A stretch of 64,000 nucleotides of DNA from Blastomyces gilchristii SLH14081. Lineage: Eukaryota; Ascomycota; Eurotiomycetes; Onygenales; Ajellomycetaceae. A program made the position numbers and the translations under genes. The DNA is taken from contig NW_003101682.1 in NCBI RefSeq assembly GCF_000003855.2, positions 3,685,632 through 3,749,631 on the forward strand. The letters run 5' to 3'. The notes beneath the pieces were generated by a model. That model saw only the letters and a program-made list of their open reading frames with translations, did not search any database and was not told where the DNA came from. Numbering within the stretch: position 1 is the stretch's first letter; each line of letters starts with the position of its first letter. Positions 1 through 12,249 of this stretch are shown one piece after another.

Positions 1-1427
1 CATTGTAAGAAACCAAAAGCGATGAAATCCTTGCCCAATCAAATATAATACTTGCTGATAATGTATGCAATAGCGTTGTCCGTAATTCTGGTCGCGACCT
101 GGTATGCAGCACAGTGCAAAATGGATACCAATGCCACCAAAAGTACTCCCAATCATGGGGCCAATATTCTCCTTTCTTTTCTCTGCAAACTATCTCAGAG
201 ATATCTCCACAGGTTCCCATTGGTTGCACTATTACTTTCGTCCAAGTTCTCTCGAGACATGGAGCAAGATATCCAACCGAAAAAAAGTCTGCGATTTACT
301 CGCAACTCATTAAGCGCATCCAGGATCGTACAGAGACATACCTTGGAGACTTCGCATTTCTAGAATCCTTCACTTATCCTCTGCAATCTGAAGATCTTAC
401 GTCATTTGGGGTGTCTCAGATGATAGACTCTGGAACTAAATTCTACCGTCGTTATCGGCACCTAACCAAAGAATCCAACATTTTTATCCGAGCATCAGGC
501 TCTCCACGGGTAATCGTGTCTGCAGAGAAATTCATCGACGGCTTCCATCAAGAGAAACTATCTGACCCGTCTGCAACCGATAAATCCCGCAAACCGTCTA
601 TCGGCGTGGTAATCAGCGAAGAACCGGGCTCCAACAATACTCTAGACCACGCCAACTGCAACCTCTTTGAAGATGCCAAACCAGGCCTAGTTGCACAGGC
701 AGAGTTCACAAAAGTCTTTGCGGCCCCAATCCTGAAGCGCGTCAACTCCCACCTTATCGGCGCGAACCTCGACATCGCTGACATCCCCTACCTAATGGAC
801 CTCTGCTCTTTCCACACCGTCGCCATCACCCCAGACGCAAGCACCATCTCTCCCATCTGCACCCTCTTCACCGACGAAGAATGGACCCAATACGACTACT
901 ACAACACCCTAGGAAAATACTACGGGCACAGCACTGGAAACCCACTCGGCGCCAGCCAGGGCGTCGGCTTTGTCAACGAGCTCATAGCCCGCCTAACAAA
1001 CACGCCAGTCACAGACTCCACCACCGTCAACCATACGCTCGACTCTAGCCCACACACCTTCCCACTAGACCTGCCCCTCTACGCAGACTTTAGCCACGAT
1101 AATACCATGGTATCCATCTTCACAGCCCTGGGGCTCTTCAACGGCACGGTGCCCCTCCCCAACACGACCGTGCGCAGTCCGGCGGAGAGCAAGGGCTTTT
1201 CCGCCGCCTGGATGGTCCCGTTTGGCGCCAGGGCGTACATAGAGAAGATGGAATGTGATTCGACGCCTATGGCGAGGGAGCCGCTGGTTCGGGTGCTGGT
1301 TAATGACCGCGTCGTGCCATTGCATGGGTGTAAAGTTGATGCGTTGGGGAGGTGCCGGTTGGAGGACTTTGTAGAGGGGTTGAGCTATGCGAGGGGAGGG
1401 GGGGATTGGGGGAAGTGTTTTATTTGA
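1..1427 (+). CDS. phyA: 3-phytase (histidine acid phosphatase), 5' end cut by the window
   Basis: Secreted myo-inositol hexakisphosphate phosphohydrolase of the fungal PhyA type, which releases phosphate from phytate outside the cell. Seen: the active-site motif RHGARYPT (about nt 255-278), the C-terminal HD motif as SHDNTM (about nt 1091-1108), and long stretches typical of the family such as VQVLSRHGARYP, FIRASGSPRVI, LGKYYGHSTGNPLG and VPLHGCKVDALGRC. The C terminus (GGDWGKCFI, TGA at 1425-1427) matches the family's normal end. I infer an intron at 5-73: GTAAGA donor at 5, a CTGAT branch-like site near 55, AATAG acceptor ending at 73. Exon 2 then begins about 17 codons before the conserved GYQC, as in Aspergillus phyA, where a short exon 1 encodes most of the signal peptide; here that exon lies upstream of the window. 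No internal stop or frameshift is seen. Family is certain; the exact 5' structure is inferred. Confidence 0.93.
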
Positions 1428-2190
1428 AATTCTTTGTTCTCTTTCTTTTTTAAAAAAATCAAATGAACGGGTACGGTGATGGGAGTTAAGGGACCTGGTC
1501 CAGGAGGGATTTGTCTCCTTTTTATTTATTTTACTCCTTTTTTTCCTTTTCCATTTTTTGCGTTGCATCGTCCCCTGATGATGCTTCGACTAAACCCTGC
1601 CTCTACCCCGGCCTCTTCCGTTGTTTTTCAACCTTTCCGTGATATTGGCACAAACTGGCTGTCCGTACCCCTGTCCCCCTGCTTTCCCCCTTCTTTTCTT
1701 TTCTTTTCTTGTCATTTTTTTTTGTATGTTCTTAGCATGTTAATGTTTCATGTCCATGTTGCACGGCCTCACGACTTTTCACGTTTCAGCAAAGACGATC
1801 TGGGTATACAACGAATCCAATCTACACCACCGATAGAGAGATAAACAAAAGACGATTTTTCTTAAGATAACTCGTTTTATTTTTATTTTTATTTTTATTT
1901 TTTTGCCGATAAACTTATTAAATATTGATGCGCAGCAGGCACTCTGTTTTGATTAGGTACCGTCCCACGGATAAAACATAGTTATTGACATCAGAACTAG
2001 TTTGTTAACAAAAGATCACATGCCATCTTTGGTGGGCTTTTTTCTCTTCAAAATAATTACACTTAATTCTCACGGACATAATACACATGACTCATCTATA
2101 TCATACATGGATAGGTGCTTGTTTAGCTGCCAGTTCTTCGAGAGGGGAAAAGGGGGTCCGGGTGGATCGATAGATCTCGCACCATATAAA
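1428..2190. other. phyA 3' flank, no gene seen
   Basis: Normal-composition DNA with pyrimidine-rich runs (about 1515-1560 and 1680-1730) and T-rich blocks near 1875-1905. No conserved reading frame or RNA gene is recognised. It ends at the pentamer ATAAA (2186-2190), the left target-site duplication of the outer copia element; the matching ATAAA is at 26981-26985. Confidence 0.6.
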
Positions 2191-2286
2191 TGTGGAAGGT
2201 GTAAAGCTTGCTTGATTGAAAAGGTTGCTAGCTTGTGGGAAGTTATATGGTGGAAGGATTAGTAAGCCAGATCACATGACCTGACA
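2191..2286 (-). repeat. copia-1 LTR (3' LTR on the minus strand)
   Basis: A 96-bp terminal repeat that keeps the intact site GGGAAGTTATATGG, into which copia-2 inserted in the other LTR. It therefore shows the empty-site sequence of that insertion. Confidence 0.88.
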
Positions 2287-2973
2287 CCCCCACTTACCAG
2301 AGTAACTATACACTATGCTATATACAAAATTCGCCTTTAAATCAAGTACAGGTACAAAAAATGACTGGAAAATGTGTAGTAATGAAAAATCAGCCATGAG
2401 ATTTATCATTTTTTATCCCTCTATCTTTCTATCTCTTTTATCTTAATATTCTTCTTTCAATGCATATATTTTAATGTTTCAAGTGATTTAGTAAGCTCAT
2501 TCATCACATTCTCAGCAGATGAAACATATCAGATAGATATCTCATTCTTATAAACAAGATTCTGAAGAATGTGAAAACAGATCTCTATATACTTCAAACA
2601 ATGTGAAATTGCTTCAGAAGAGAATAGCTCTATGACAGACTTATTATCAGTATGAATTGTATAAGTGAGATCATTGACAGTGATGAGAATGAGATGATCA
2701 TCAGCATTCAAATTATTAAGATGAGATAAAATGAATTCAGTGTCTTCTAGAAGCTCGCGGAGACAGACAAGCTCATATGCAGTCTCAGAGAATGCAATAT
2801 ATTAATCCTCTGTTGATGATATAAAGATCTCAGTTTGCTGGCAGCTCTGTCATGCAACAGAGCCATCTGTCATATAGATGATATAATCAGTGATTGAACA
2901 GAATTCTGAATCTCTACCAGCTCAATTAGCATCTGTGTATGTCACAGGTTCAATATCAGCATCTCTATGATAG

Positions 2974-3231
2974 TGTAAGAATAAGTGCTCGCAGGCGATT
3001 ATTCGGGTGTTTGCAGCTTGGCATGATATGTACTGTTAACTACTAGAAGCATTCATGGTAGAAAGATAAAATGTAGAGATCACATGTATAATAGCATTCA
3101 AGCTGAGTTATGAATAGTATTTGTGAACTTCAGTCTATATAGTTGTGTGTAGTCAAGGGCTGCTAACCTTATTGATTATATGAGAGATAGGAATAGAGGT
3201 AAAGAATCCGCGAGGAGCGGGATTTCTTACA
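2974..3231 (-). repeat. Solo LTR of the gypsy-1 family
   Basis: A 258-bp sequence with ends TGTAAG...CTTACA that is the reverse complement of the gypsy-1 LTRs at 6918-7174 and 13906-14162. It is flanked by perfect GATAG duplications (2969-2973 and 3232-3236). This is the expected product of LTR-LTR recombination after a full insertion. Confidence 0.9.
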
Positions 3232-4563
3232 GATAGATTATACTCTCATTGATTGAATTCTGTAGATATTGAAGTATATATTTGAATACAGCTCAGTTCT
3301 TTAATGTAGACTGAGAGCTGAATTATTCAAGAAACTCTGTGATGAAGCTTACATTCAGATATATATTGATTGCCAGATATTACAGAGATTCAATATCAGA
3401 TTGATATAATTATAGAGTAAATCCTACTGTGTATATAATTAATTTCTCATCATTATTCATCAAATTGATATTCTTCTTCATAGAAGTGAATATAGAGTGA
3501 TAGTCATTCATTGAGAATTCCTTCAGAAGATTTCTTATAAAGAGAGATTAAGATAATATTAATAAAGTTAAATCTCTATTAATCTTCATTCTTAAATAGC
3601 AGTTGAAATTCTCTATATTCTTGATCTTGTAATTAGCAGTGATTTCAGCTTTAACTTAGTTCAGATCATCAATTTTTAAGCTGTAGAGACAGACATTATT
3701 TATATAGATAATTATATAGATCTGTCTTTCATCATGAATAAATAGTTTAGTATTATAGAAACTAACACAGAAGTCTGAGTATAATAGTATTTTTCACAGC
3801 TTCTCATATCATAAGAGTGCTACTTGCTTAAGACTGTAGAGTCTCTGTATCAAATCATACATAAGATTATCACAGTCTTTGTGAAATCCGGTGAATTGAT
3901 TCATATATATCTATTCATTGACAGACAGTTGAATATTTAAAAAAGCAGTTACTATATTAATTTACAGAACATAGTAGCTCTGAGATACTGAGATTATCAT
4001 GAGAGCTTGAGAGATGAATGCAGAGATAACAGAGGCAAAGATTCTTAAGTAATTAATCTTCTTCTATTAATGATTTTCACAGACAACTTAGTGAGTCTTA
4101 TAGCAGATATTATATTATTAAACTTTTTATCAATTATTTATTAACTGTGAAGAACACTTATTTATAATATTCTCTCTATCAGTTATCAGACTTTAATCTA
4201 TTTTAAATAATTGATCTCTTTAACACAGGTCTTGTAATAATATTTTCATTTTATAAAAGCTTTGATACATGTGAGATTCTTCAGGATTGAAAGTGCAGTA
4301 ATTGCAGAATTGAAAGATAGATTTTCAAGACTATATCTCACTGAAGCTTCTCTCACTGTAGTAATATTTCTTATAGATATTAAAGAATTATCAGATTTAA
4401 CTATGAGTTCTGAGAAGTTCAGTATATTCTGCACTAAAAAGATAGATATTCTCACAGAGATTTCATAATCAATTCATCAATTATTAATGAGTATAAGAAA
4501 TAATGAACACTCAGGTCAGATTTTCTCATTAATGAATAGATTATTAATTGATGAATCAGAAAT

Positions 4564-4665
4564 TGCTGAAGAAATCACTGCAGTCTCTTCACAGACTGCA
4601 GTGAGTAGGCCTGATATTACTGAAGAAATCACTGCAACTGCTTTACAGACTGCATTGAATAGAAT
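4564..4665. repeat. Two-copy tandem repeat of 54 bp
   Basis: The unit beginning TGCTGAAGAAATCACTGCA (4564) recurs from 4618 as TACTGAAGAAATCACTGCA, each followed by a CAGACTGCA block. It lies in the degenerate copia-1 pol, and the period of 54 is a multiple of three, so it may have been an in-frame duplication. Confidence 0.7.
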
Positions 4666-5591
4666 CTTCAAGTTGTATGTAGTCAGTATTAATGAATCAG
4701 TAAGATAAAGATTCTTCTGAAAGATGATATCTTTTGATATGTATAAATATCTGTTGAAGAAGTTCACTAATCTATAATTAATAAAATCATTATATTTCAT
4801 AAAAATCAACTCTTTGAAGCAGAAAGTCATCTTATTAATGAGCTTGAAGACTATCTTCAAGAATGCTTTGCAATCTTATCAGTGAATGTCATATGCAGAA
4901 GATAGAGCTTGAAGCCAGACCTTATACAGTGTAATTGACTTTGTATTTTCAAGGGCTTCATATAATATGATGGAGATTGATATAAGGTTAAGCAGCTCTG
5001 TGATTGCAATAACTTTCTCATTTCACATCTTTTCAGAAGTGAAAGAGTCTATTAATAGTGATCAGAACTTTTCAATGATCAGACTGATCAATCATTCAGA
5101 TACTTCATCTTGCTATAAAGTATAAGAGAGAGTCAGCTCTTATTTTATTTCTTCACTGAGTATATATACTGTGACTGCATTTGAATTCAATTCTTCACAG
5201 TCTGAGTGAATGATTACAATGTCACATCTCAGCAGATTCTTGATAAATTGATCGAAGATCTGTAGATATCTCAATATCTCATTCTTTCATTTCAATAGAA
5301 ATATTCATCTCATACAGATAGTATCATCTGTAATTACTATTACAAGCTTCTTATCAGTGTAAGATAATATATCATTTTCAGTCTCAAGAATCTCATTATC
5401 ACTGAAAATATTCACTCAAATCTTCAAGACCTTGTAAGTGACATGACATGGTGTGAAATCTTTATAGAATACATGTTTCTGTTTAACCTTAACACATGTG
5501 ACACAGAATAATAATTTTTTCAGACTGATAATGATAATATCAAATCATAAGTCTCTGATTATTTTTAATATATTCTTTTCACTGATCTAAT

Positions 5592-6097
5592 TAGACTGAC
5601 TGTGTGACCGTGTCTGAGACCAGGACCAGATTTTTTGATAGTCTTATTATCAATTCGACTGATTCTATTACACAGTTTTAACATTAGATAGTAGTTTCAT
5701 ACTGTCTCAGTGAGACTTACTGTCTACTCTTATCACATTTTTCAAATGAGATCATGATTTCCACTTCTCAATTTAAATTATTTTTATTGATTTAAATAAC
5801 TTTAAATCTCATTTGAGTGTTATCAAAAAGTGTTACTTTTTAAAAAATTAGAAATAGTCTAAAAAAAACCTTAAAATGTCTAAAAATAGTAACTTTATGC
5901 CAAGAATGAGACTAAATGAGATCAAATGAGACCACTTTCTCATTTTTTTCAAGTCATGATTTCATTTTAAAATCTGATATATAGTCACTTTGCATGTTTT
6001 TTTAATGACTAGTCTCAGCGGGATTCACGCCAAGAAATGTATGAGATCAGACTAAATGAGATTAAACATGAAATTCATGATTCTGGCGGCCAGTCTA
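5592..6097 (+). mobile_element. hAT-type MITE, copy 1 (non-autonomous)
   Basis: A 506-bp element with terminal inverted repeats TAGACTG...CAGTCTA. Its left about 45 bp and right about 90 bp closely match the ends of the large hAT at 17260-23099. Flanks are GATCTAAT (5584-5591) and GATATAAT (6098-6105), an 8-bp duplication with one mismatch. No coding capacity. It sits in copia-1. Confidence 0.85.
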
Positions 6098-6105
6098 GAT
6101 ATAAT

Positions 6106-6917
6106 CAAGTTAATAATATCACTCATCTATCAGAAGCTGCTTCAGAAGAACTATAGATAATTAATATAAAGATGAGATAATAAAGAAATCAGTATCTAAA
6201 TTCTTAGAGTTGATTAACTGTTCAACCTTATTACAGCTGAAAGGTCTCAAAGACTCTGCATTCAGATTATAATCTGTTAAGATTGTCTTTGATTTCGGAA
6301 CAGTTATATAGATCACTGTTTCATACATCAGATTATTCATTACATTATGAAATATCAGTGAGCTGTCAGATAGAATATAAATATTATTATAAAACAGATT
6401 AATGTAGAAGATATCACTATTAATAGATAATAGAAACTCAAAATAGTTCTCAGTATTAACTTACATATCACAGTGAATATAGCTCTGACACTTTATAAGT
6501 TCAGCAGAGATTAGATTTACAGACTGTTCTAGTATATAGTATATATAATTGAATTCTATTAATCTTTCACTCACTGAGATGAACACAGTGCTAACACTCT
6601 AAATCTTTAGAATTATCTTATTAATCACTTAAACTATTGAACTGTTGATTGCTATAAGCTCTGAAAATTATAATCTATTACTTACTATATGACATTCAGT
6701 GCTACTATCTCATATAGTGAGAGAATTCTTATATGATTTTATAAAACAGACTAGTACATTTATAATCTCTGTGAGATTTATCATCTGAAAGATCTCTGAA
6801 CTATCTGTAATAAATAGTTAAGTTCTATTTTTACTATTATTCTTTTTCTTCTTTTCTTTGAATTTCTTTATTCTTATAGTGTTGTAGATCTTTCAATTAT
6901 TCAGAGTATTATCTGAA
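6106..6917 (-). pseudogene. copia-1 internal remnant between MITE and gypsy-1
   Basis: AT-rich, stop-filled sequence continuing the copia-1 body on the minus strand; it resumes at 14168. By position it should hold gag or protease sequence, but I see no diagnostic motif. Confidence 0.35.
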
Positions 6918-7174
6918 TGTAAGAAATCCCGCTCCTCATGAATTCTTTACCCCTATTCCTATCTCTCGTGTAATTAATAGGGCTAGCGGCCCTTGGCTAC
7001 ACACAACTATATAGACTGGAGTTCATGAATACTATTCATAACTCAGCTTGAATACTATTATACATTTAATCTCTACATTTATCTTTCTACTATGAACACT
7101 TCTAGTAGTTAACAGTACATATCATGTCAAGCTGCAAACACCTGAATAATCACCTGTGAGCACTTATTCTTACA
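6918..7174 (+). repeat. gypsy-1 5' LTR
   Basis: 257 bp, TGTAAGAAATCC...TTATTCTTACA. It keeps a few CpG sites near its ends (CCCGCTCC, GCGGCCC) while the internal region has almost none. Confidence 0.93.
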
Positions 7175-7299
7175 TTTCAAGCTCAGTCAGTCAGCAACCA
7201 CCTGTTATAACTGAAAGAACTAGAAACTTATGTGCTTCAATCTCTACAAACTCTACTACAGACACTCAGAAGCAGTCACCTGAATCATGAATAATCTCT

Positions 7300-8300
7300 G
7301 TGAAAGAAGTCTCAGAGAACTTATCAATCACTCACAGAACATCATTCTCTGCATCTGTGACAGAGGAACTCTCTGAATCCATGAACAAATCAATCTTAGT
7401 GAAGAACATTCTTGAGCATCTCTCACAGAATCAAGCTATTTTTCTACAAGAAATGCTTACTGTCTGTAAACATTCTTGAACTGAGTTTCTAGACATGATC
7501 TTCAGAGACATCTATGAACTGAAAAGAAACTTTCTCAAGCTGTGATCACTTAAGATCATCTATTGAATCATAATCTATAAAAGCTTTTATAAGTTTGCAT
7601 TTGAAATTGACTTATAAGCTCAGCTGTGTGACATGAAAGATGAAGAAGCTGTCATCTATACAATGACAGACCTCTATTACACTGAAGTCAAGAACTGGCT
7701 GAATCATCTAGAAAATGATCATGAGAGATCTCAATAATCTGTTCTCAAGACCTATCTAGAGAATAAGTTGAGAGACTCTGTAAGCTGAACAGAGAACATC
7801 TGAGCTGTGATTATTAATATTAGAAAAAGAGATGAGAAATCTGATGAAGACTACTCACAGTGCTTTATAAAATTATAATGTGAATTGAGATCTGTGAAAA
7901 CAGAGCTCTGAAACAAGACCTGAATAATGATGTTTATAAAGAGACTGAATAAAGATATATAGAACAAGCTCATTGAGCAAGACTCTAAGTCCTTAACTCT
8001 GAAGAAACTGATGACTCTCATTCATCACTTGTGAATCACTGTGAGAGTCACAGACCTGTGAAGAGCAGATCATTGATCAGCCTTGTAAGAGTCAGAATAA
8101 CAGAGAACAGATTTGTCAGAAAAAGATGACAAGATATAGAGAGATTTGTATCTGACTGCTGAGCAGAGAGAGAGAGCTTTACAAGCTTCTGTAAATAGAG
8201 TATATAACAGAGAGATCAAGAAAAAGAAACTCTGCTTTATCTATTCTAAATCAGAACATCTCTGTGTAAACTGTTCAGATAAATTAAAATAGAAATTTGA
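7300..8300 (+). pseudogene. Degenerate gypsy-1 gag
   Basis: Stop-interrupted frame ending in a CCHC zinc knuckle near 8230-8275. It reads approximately LCFIYSKSEHLCVNC, with the second cysteine changed to tyrosine, consistent with a G-to-A transition. Role in life: nucleocapsid and capsid of the virus-like particle. Confidence 0.65.
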
Positions 8301-11300
8301 GAAGTTGCAGACAGAGTCAGCAACAGTCTTCTTAAGAGTCTTGAAGCTGATATCTGAATCTGTTGCTCTCTCAATGAAAATGCTTGCTTGTGAAGAGAGA
8401 TCACACTGCAGTACTGCTGTCTTACAAGTATGAAAAGCATTGATGAACTCAGAATCTCAGATCACTGTGATGTTTCTAAAGCTCACAGAGTGAATAAGCT
8501 GAAAGATGAAGACTGAGAATCTGCTCTTATAATAAGTAGAGTGTGAGAACTCAGATCTGAGAGCTGAGAAACTTGTAAGAGTCATCTTTGAATTGTAAGA
8601 TCTCTCTGAAATCTGAAGAAGATTTGTAGAAACTGTGATTATTGCAGACATCACAGATAACATGTATTTGAAACTTGCATGACTTTAAAGACATAATTCA
8701 CACATAGCTGTTTACAAGTCAGGTTTATACTTCTGATCAGTGTTGACAGACTCACTCACAGAGATAGAAGCAGTTGATGCTGCAGAGTTGATTAGAGGAG
8801 ACAAGCTCATCTATATAATGACTTTATAAGTGTCTGAGAATCTCATGATCATGGAAACTGAGCTTCAGATATCAGAGAAATATCAAGATCTCACAGAGAT
8901 GTTCAGCTCAGCTAAGGCAGCTGAGCTTTCTTCTCACTGTGAGAAGAATCTGATAATAGATTTGATAGAAGAATAGAAACCCTTCTAAGAATCAATCTAT
9001 AAGCTCTTTCATTATGAGATAGAGATCTTGTGAATCTATGTAAAGAAGAATCTGAAGAATGACTTCATCTGATCTTCACAGACCTCTGCAGGAGCCTCTG
9101 TGATATTTATGAAGAAGAAGAATGAAGATCTCAGATTGTGTGTAGACTATTATGACCTGAACTTCAAGATAATAAAGAGCTGCTACTTCCTGTCTCTGAT
9201 TGAGAATGTGATCAATTATCTCATGAGAGCTGTCATATTCACACAACTGAATATAATTAATATATATACACAGCTGTGAATATGATCTGAGAATGAATGA
9301 AAGACTGTCTTTAGAACCACACTGAGACTGTTTGAATATCTAGTGATGTCTTTTGATCTGACTAATATTCCTGCAGCATTTCAGTCTTTCATTAATAAAA
9401 TACTTCATACATATCTGAATGTCTTCATGATAATATATCTGAATGATGTGATAGTGTACTCTGTAAAGAAGAAAGAACACACTGAGCATGTGTGAAGTGT
9501 GTTAAAAGTCTTAGATGAGACAGAACTGTATATTAAGCTTATAAAGTGTAACTTCAGTGTCTGTCAGATTAATTTCCTAGAATATGTAATCACTGCAGAT
9601 GATATTCAGATGAAATCTTTACAGATTGAGACTATTCTATCATGATCAGAGTTAACTAGTATTCATGAGATTCAGATCTTTCTGAGCTTTGTGAATTTCT
9701 ATAGATAATTTATCTTTATATTTATGAGAATCTTCTTGACTCTTACAGACATGCTGAAGAGTGAAAATAAGAAGAAGTCATTCTGTGAACAGAGAATGAA
9801 AAGATTATTAAGAAGAGAGAACTGTGAGAACTTTCTTATCTCAGAAGCTCACAGAGCCTTTACAAGATTAAAACAGATATTTATAAATGCAGTGATACTG
9901 TTTCACTTTGATCTCTTACTCTTAATCAGATTGAAGACAGATATCTTCTTCTTTATAATTTCAGAAATAGTCTTATAACTACAGTTAAATGAAAACTGAG
10001 TTTCAGTGATCTTTTTCTTACAGAAGATACAATCTGCAGAGATTAACTATGACATTTATAATCAGAAGCTTCTTATGATAGTGAAATTCTTTTATCACTG
10101 ATATCACTACTTCAAGAGCCTTGTGACAGTGATTACTATTAGAACTGATTATGATAGCTTATAATAGTTTACTTCAATCAAGAAACTCTCACAGCAGCAG
10201 ATTCACTGAGCTCAGAGACTGAGTGAGTTCTGATTCAAGATAGAACATATCAAGAGAACTAAGAACTCAGTGAATGAATTCTCTCACAGATCAGACTATA
10301 TTAAGAAGATCAGAGCAACAGATACAGAGAGACTAGAGAAGACAGAAAAGCTTCACAGAATACTTGAACTGAGTGTTACAAAGAGATTGACTGAAGAGTC
10401 TCTCAATTCCTCATAAGAGAAGGGAAAAGAGAGAGAGAAGAAGCCTGTACAACTACTCTCTATGACACTGAGAGTTAACACTCTGAGAATCTCTGTAAGA
10501 ATCCTTGAAGAGAGTATCTATAATCTGAAGAGTTTATAGACTTTGAGAAGTGCTGTGAAAGATCTGATGTAAGAAGAAACAGAGTATAAGTCTTTGTAAG
10601 ATCTTCTATTCAGATTGTCTGAACTGCAACTGAAGAATGAATATACTCAATATATTTAAAAACTGCTTATAGCAGGGATCAACTCTGCAGAAATAAAGAG
10701 TTAAAGAGACTTAAATAATCTCTTATAAAGAGAGAACTGAATTTATGTGTCTGTGAATAAGTTTCTATATATAGAACTTATTAAAAGACATCATGACTCT
10801 TCTCTAGCAGGTCATTTTACAGACACTAGAACTCATAAGTTGCTTATAAGAAAATACTTCTGACTGAAGATGTGAGAACTTATAAAGAAGATAGTGAATT
10901 CTTGTACTATTTATCAGAATTCATAGATAGTGTAGTTCAGATCATATAAAGAATTTACTTCTCTACTCATTCTGCAGAAACCTTAGAAACAGCTAGAAAT
11001 GAATATTCTTATGAGTCTCTCTGAAAGCAAGAACATATATAATATCTGCTTTGACAGTGTGCTGATGATAGTGAATCACTTCATCAAGATAACACACTTT
11101 ATACTCACTTACAAGAACTTGAAGTCAAAGAATTTGACTCATATCTTCATCTATGATGTGATCTGATTGCATGAATTATCTGTAAACATTATCTCAGATA
11201 GAGAATCAATCTTTGCAGAAGAGTTCTGATCTAATCTAATAACTATACTGAAGATCTTGTAAGATCTAAGCATGACTTTTCATTAACAGACAGATGATCA

Positions 11301-12060
11301 GACAGAACATCTGATAAGTATATTAAAATAGTATCTGCAGTGCTTTATCAATTACAATCAGAATGACTAAGTGTATTAATTATTACTTACAGAGTTCATA
11401 TATAACAACTCAAAGTATGTCAGCACAGATAAAACTCTCTTTGAGATGCTTACTGAGACTTATTCATGAATAATCTTGATGAACCTGTGAGAGTATACTA
11501 TAGAGTGTGATGATGCTTATGAACAGGCTGAGAGAATTCAGAAGATTCAGAAGAAAGTCTGTGAATTCTTGAGAAAGACTCAAGAGTATCAGAAGAGATA
11601 CTATAATTTCAAGCATATTACAAAGAGTTTCAAGAAAGATGATAGAGTCTGACTGAGTCTAGAAAATATCATCACACAGAGATCTAGTAAGAAGCTGAAT
11701 CTCTTATGAACAGAGCCTTGCAAGATTGTGAAGAAAGTTAGTCTGCAGTTCTATAGATTGAAACTATCATCTGAGTTACAGATATACAATGTTTTTCATG
11801 TCTCTTTACTTTATAAATATAAGAAATTCTTAGAAGAGAATTCTGTGACTCATCACTCTGTCTGTGAAGTACTAGAGAGTGAAAGAGAATATCAGGTCAA
11901 AGAGATTATTAACTCAGAGAAGTGAGATTATAAGCTCTGATTCAAGGTTCAGTGACAAGAGTATTCTGACAAGATGAATAAGTTCACTTAAGAATCATTC
12001 AGATAGATAAGATATCTACAGAAGCTGAGACATGACTTTCATACTGTGAATTCTGATAAG
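8300..12060 (+). pseudogene. Degenerate gypsy-1 pol (RT, RNase H, integrase, chromodomain)
   Basis: Reverse transcriptase is clear at about 9115-9480: LRLCVDYYDLN, VFRTTLRLFEYLVMSF, and the catalytic box as IIYLNDVIVYS (family YxDD; the first D is N). Integrase follows at about 10790-11350 with an HHCC remnant (LAGHFTDTRTHKLL ... CTIYQ), a core beginning NIYNICFDSVLMIVNHF, and the downstream SDRESIFAEEFW and QTDDQTEHL blocks. The integrase tail YNVFHVSLLYKY is at about 11785-11820. At about 11880-12010 ESEREYQVKEII ... KVQWQEYSDKMN...WESF matches a chromodomain, which in chromoviruses directs insertion to heterochromatin. Many codons expected to be TGG or CGA are TGA. Confidence 0.88.
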
Positions 12061-12249
12061 TCAGAATAATGTGATCTTCACTAAGAATCTGATTGTAATA
12101 AAGATATTAACACTGTCATTTATGAATTCTAGTCTATAAGATAATGAGTTTCTACTGAGATGAATAGTCTGTGATGTACACAAGAGAAGAAGAAAACATG
12201 TTCTTATTAAAGCTAAAAAACAAGAAAACAAATAGAGCTGTGAATGCAA

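Larger units (their letters stand above)
2500..5580 (-). pseudogene. Degenerate copia-1 pol (integrase side, reverse transcriptase, RNase H)
   Basis: Minus-strand reading gives a copia RNase H remnant at 2529-2711 (HTDNKSVIELFSSEAISHCLKYIEICFH, split here as HTDNKSVIELFSS then KYIEICFH). Near 3660-3720 there is a YVDD-type reverse transcriptase core, mutated to YINN, followed by the copia-like stretch YKIKNIENFNCYLRMKINRD. The region up to 5580 should hold the rest of pol but no motif there is clear to me. Stops occur throughout, many of them TGA. A 54-bp unit is repeated twice at 4564-4665, and a gypsy solo LTR interrupts the region at 2974-3231. Confidence 0.65.

Noticed and set aside
1065..1568. 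167-codon minus-strand frame
   Set aside because: Antisense to the phytase C terminus, with basic low-complexity sequence from the 3' flank.
2002..2262. 86-codon frame downstream of phyA
   Set aside because: Runs into the copia-1 LTR and has no recognisable protein features.
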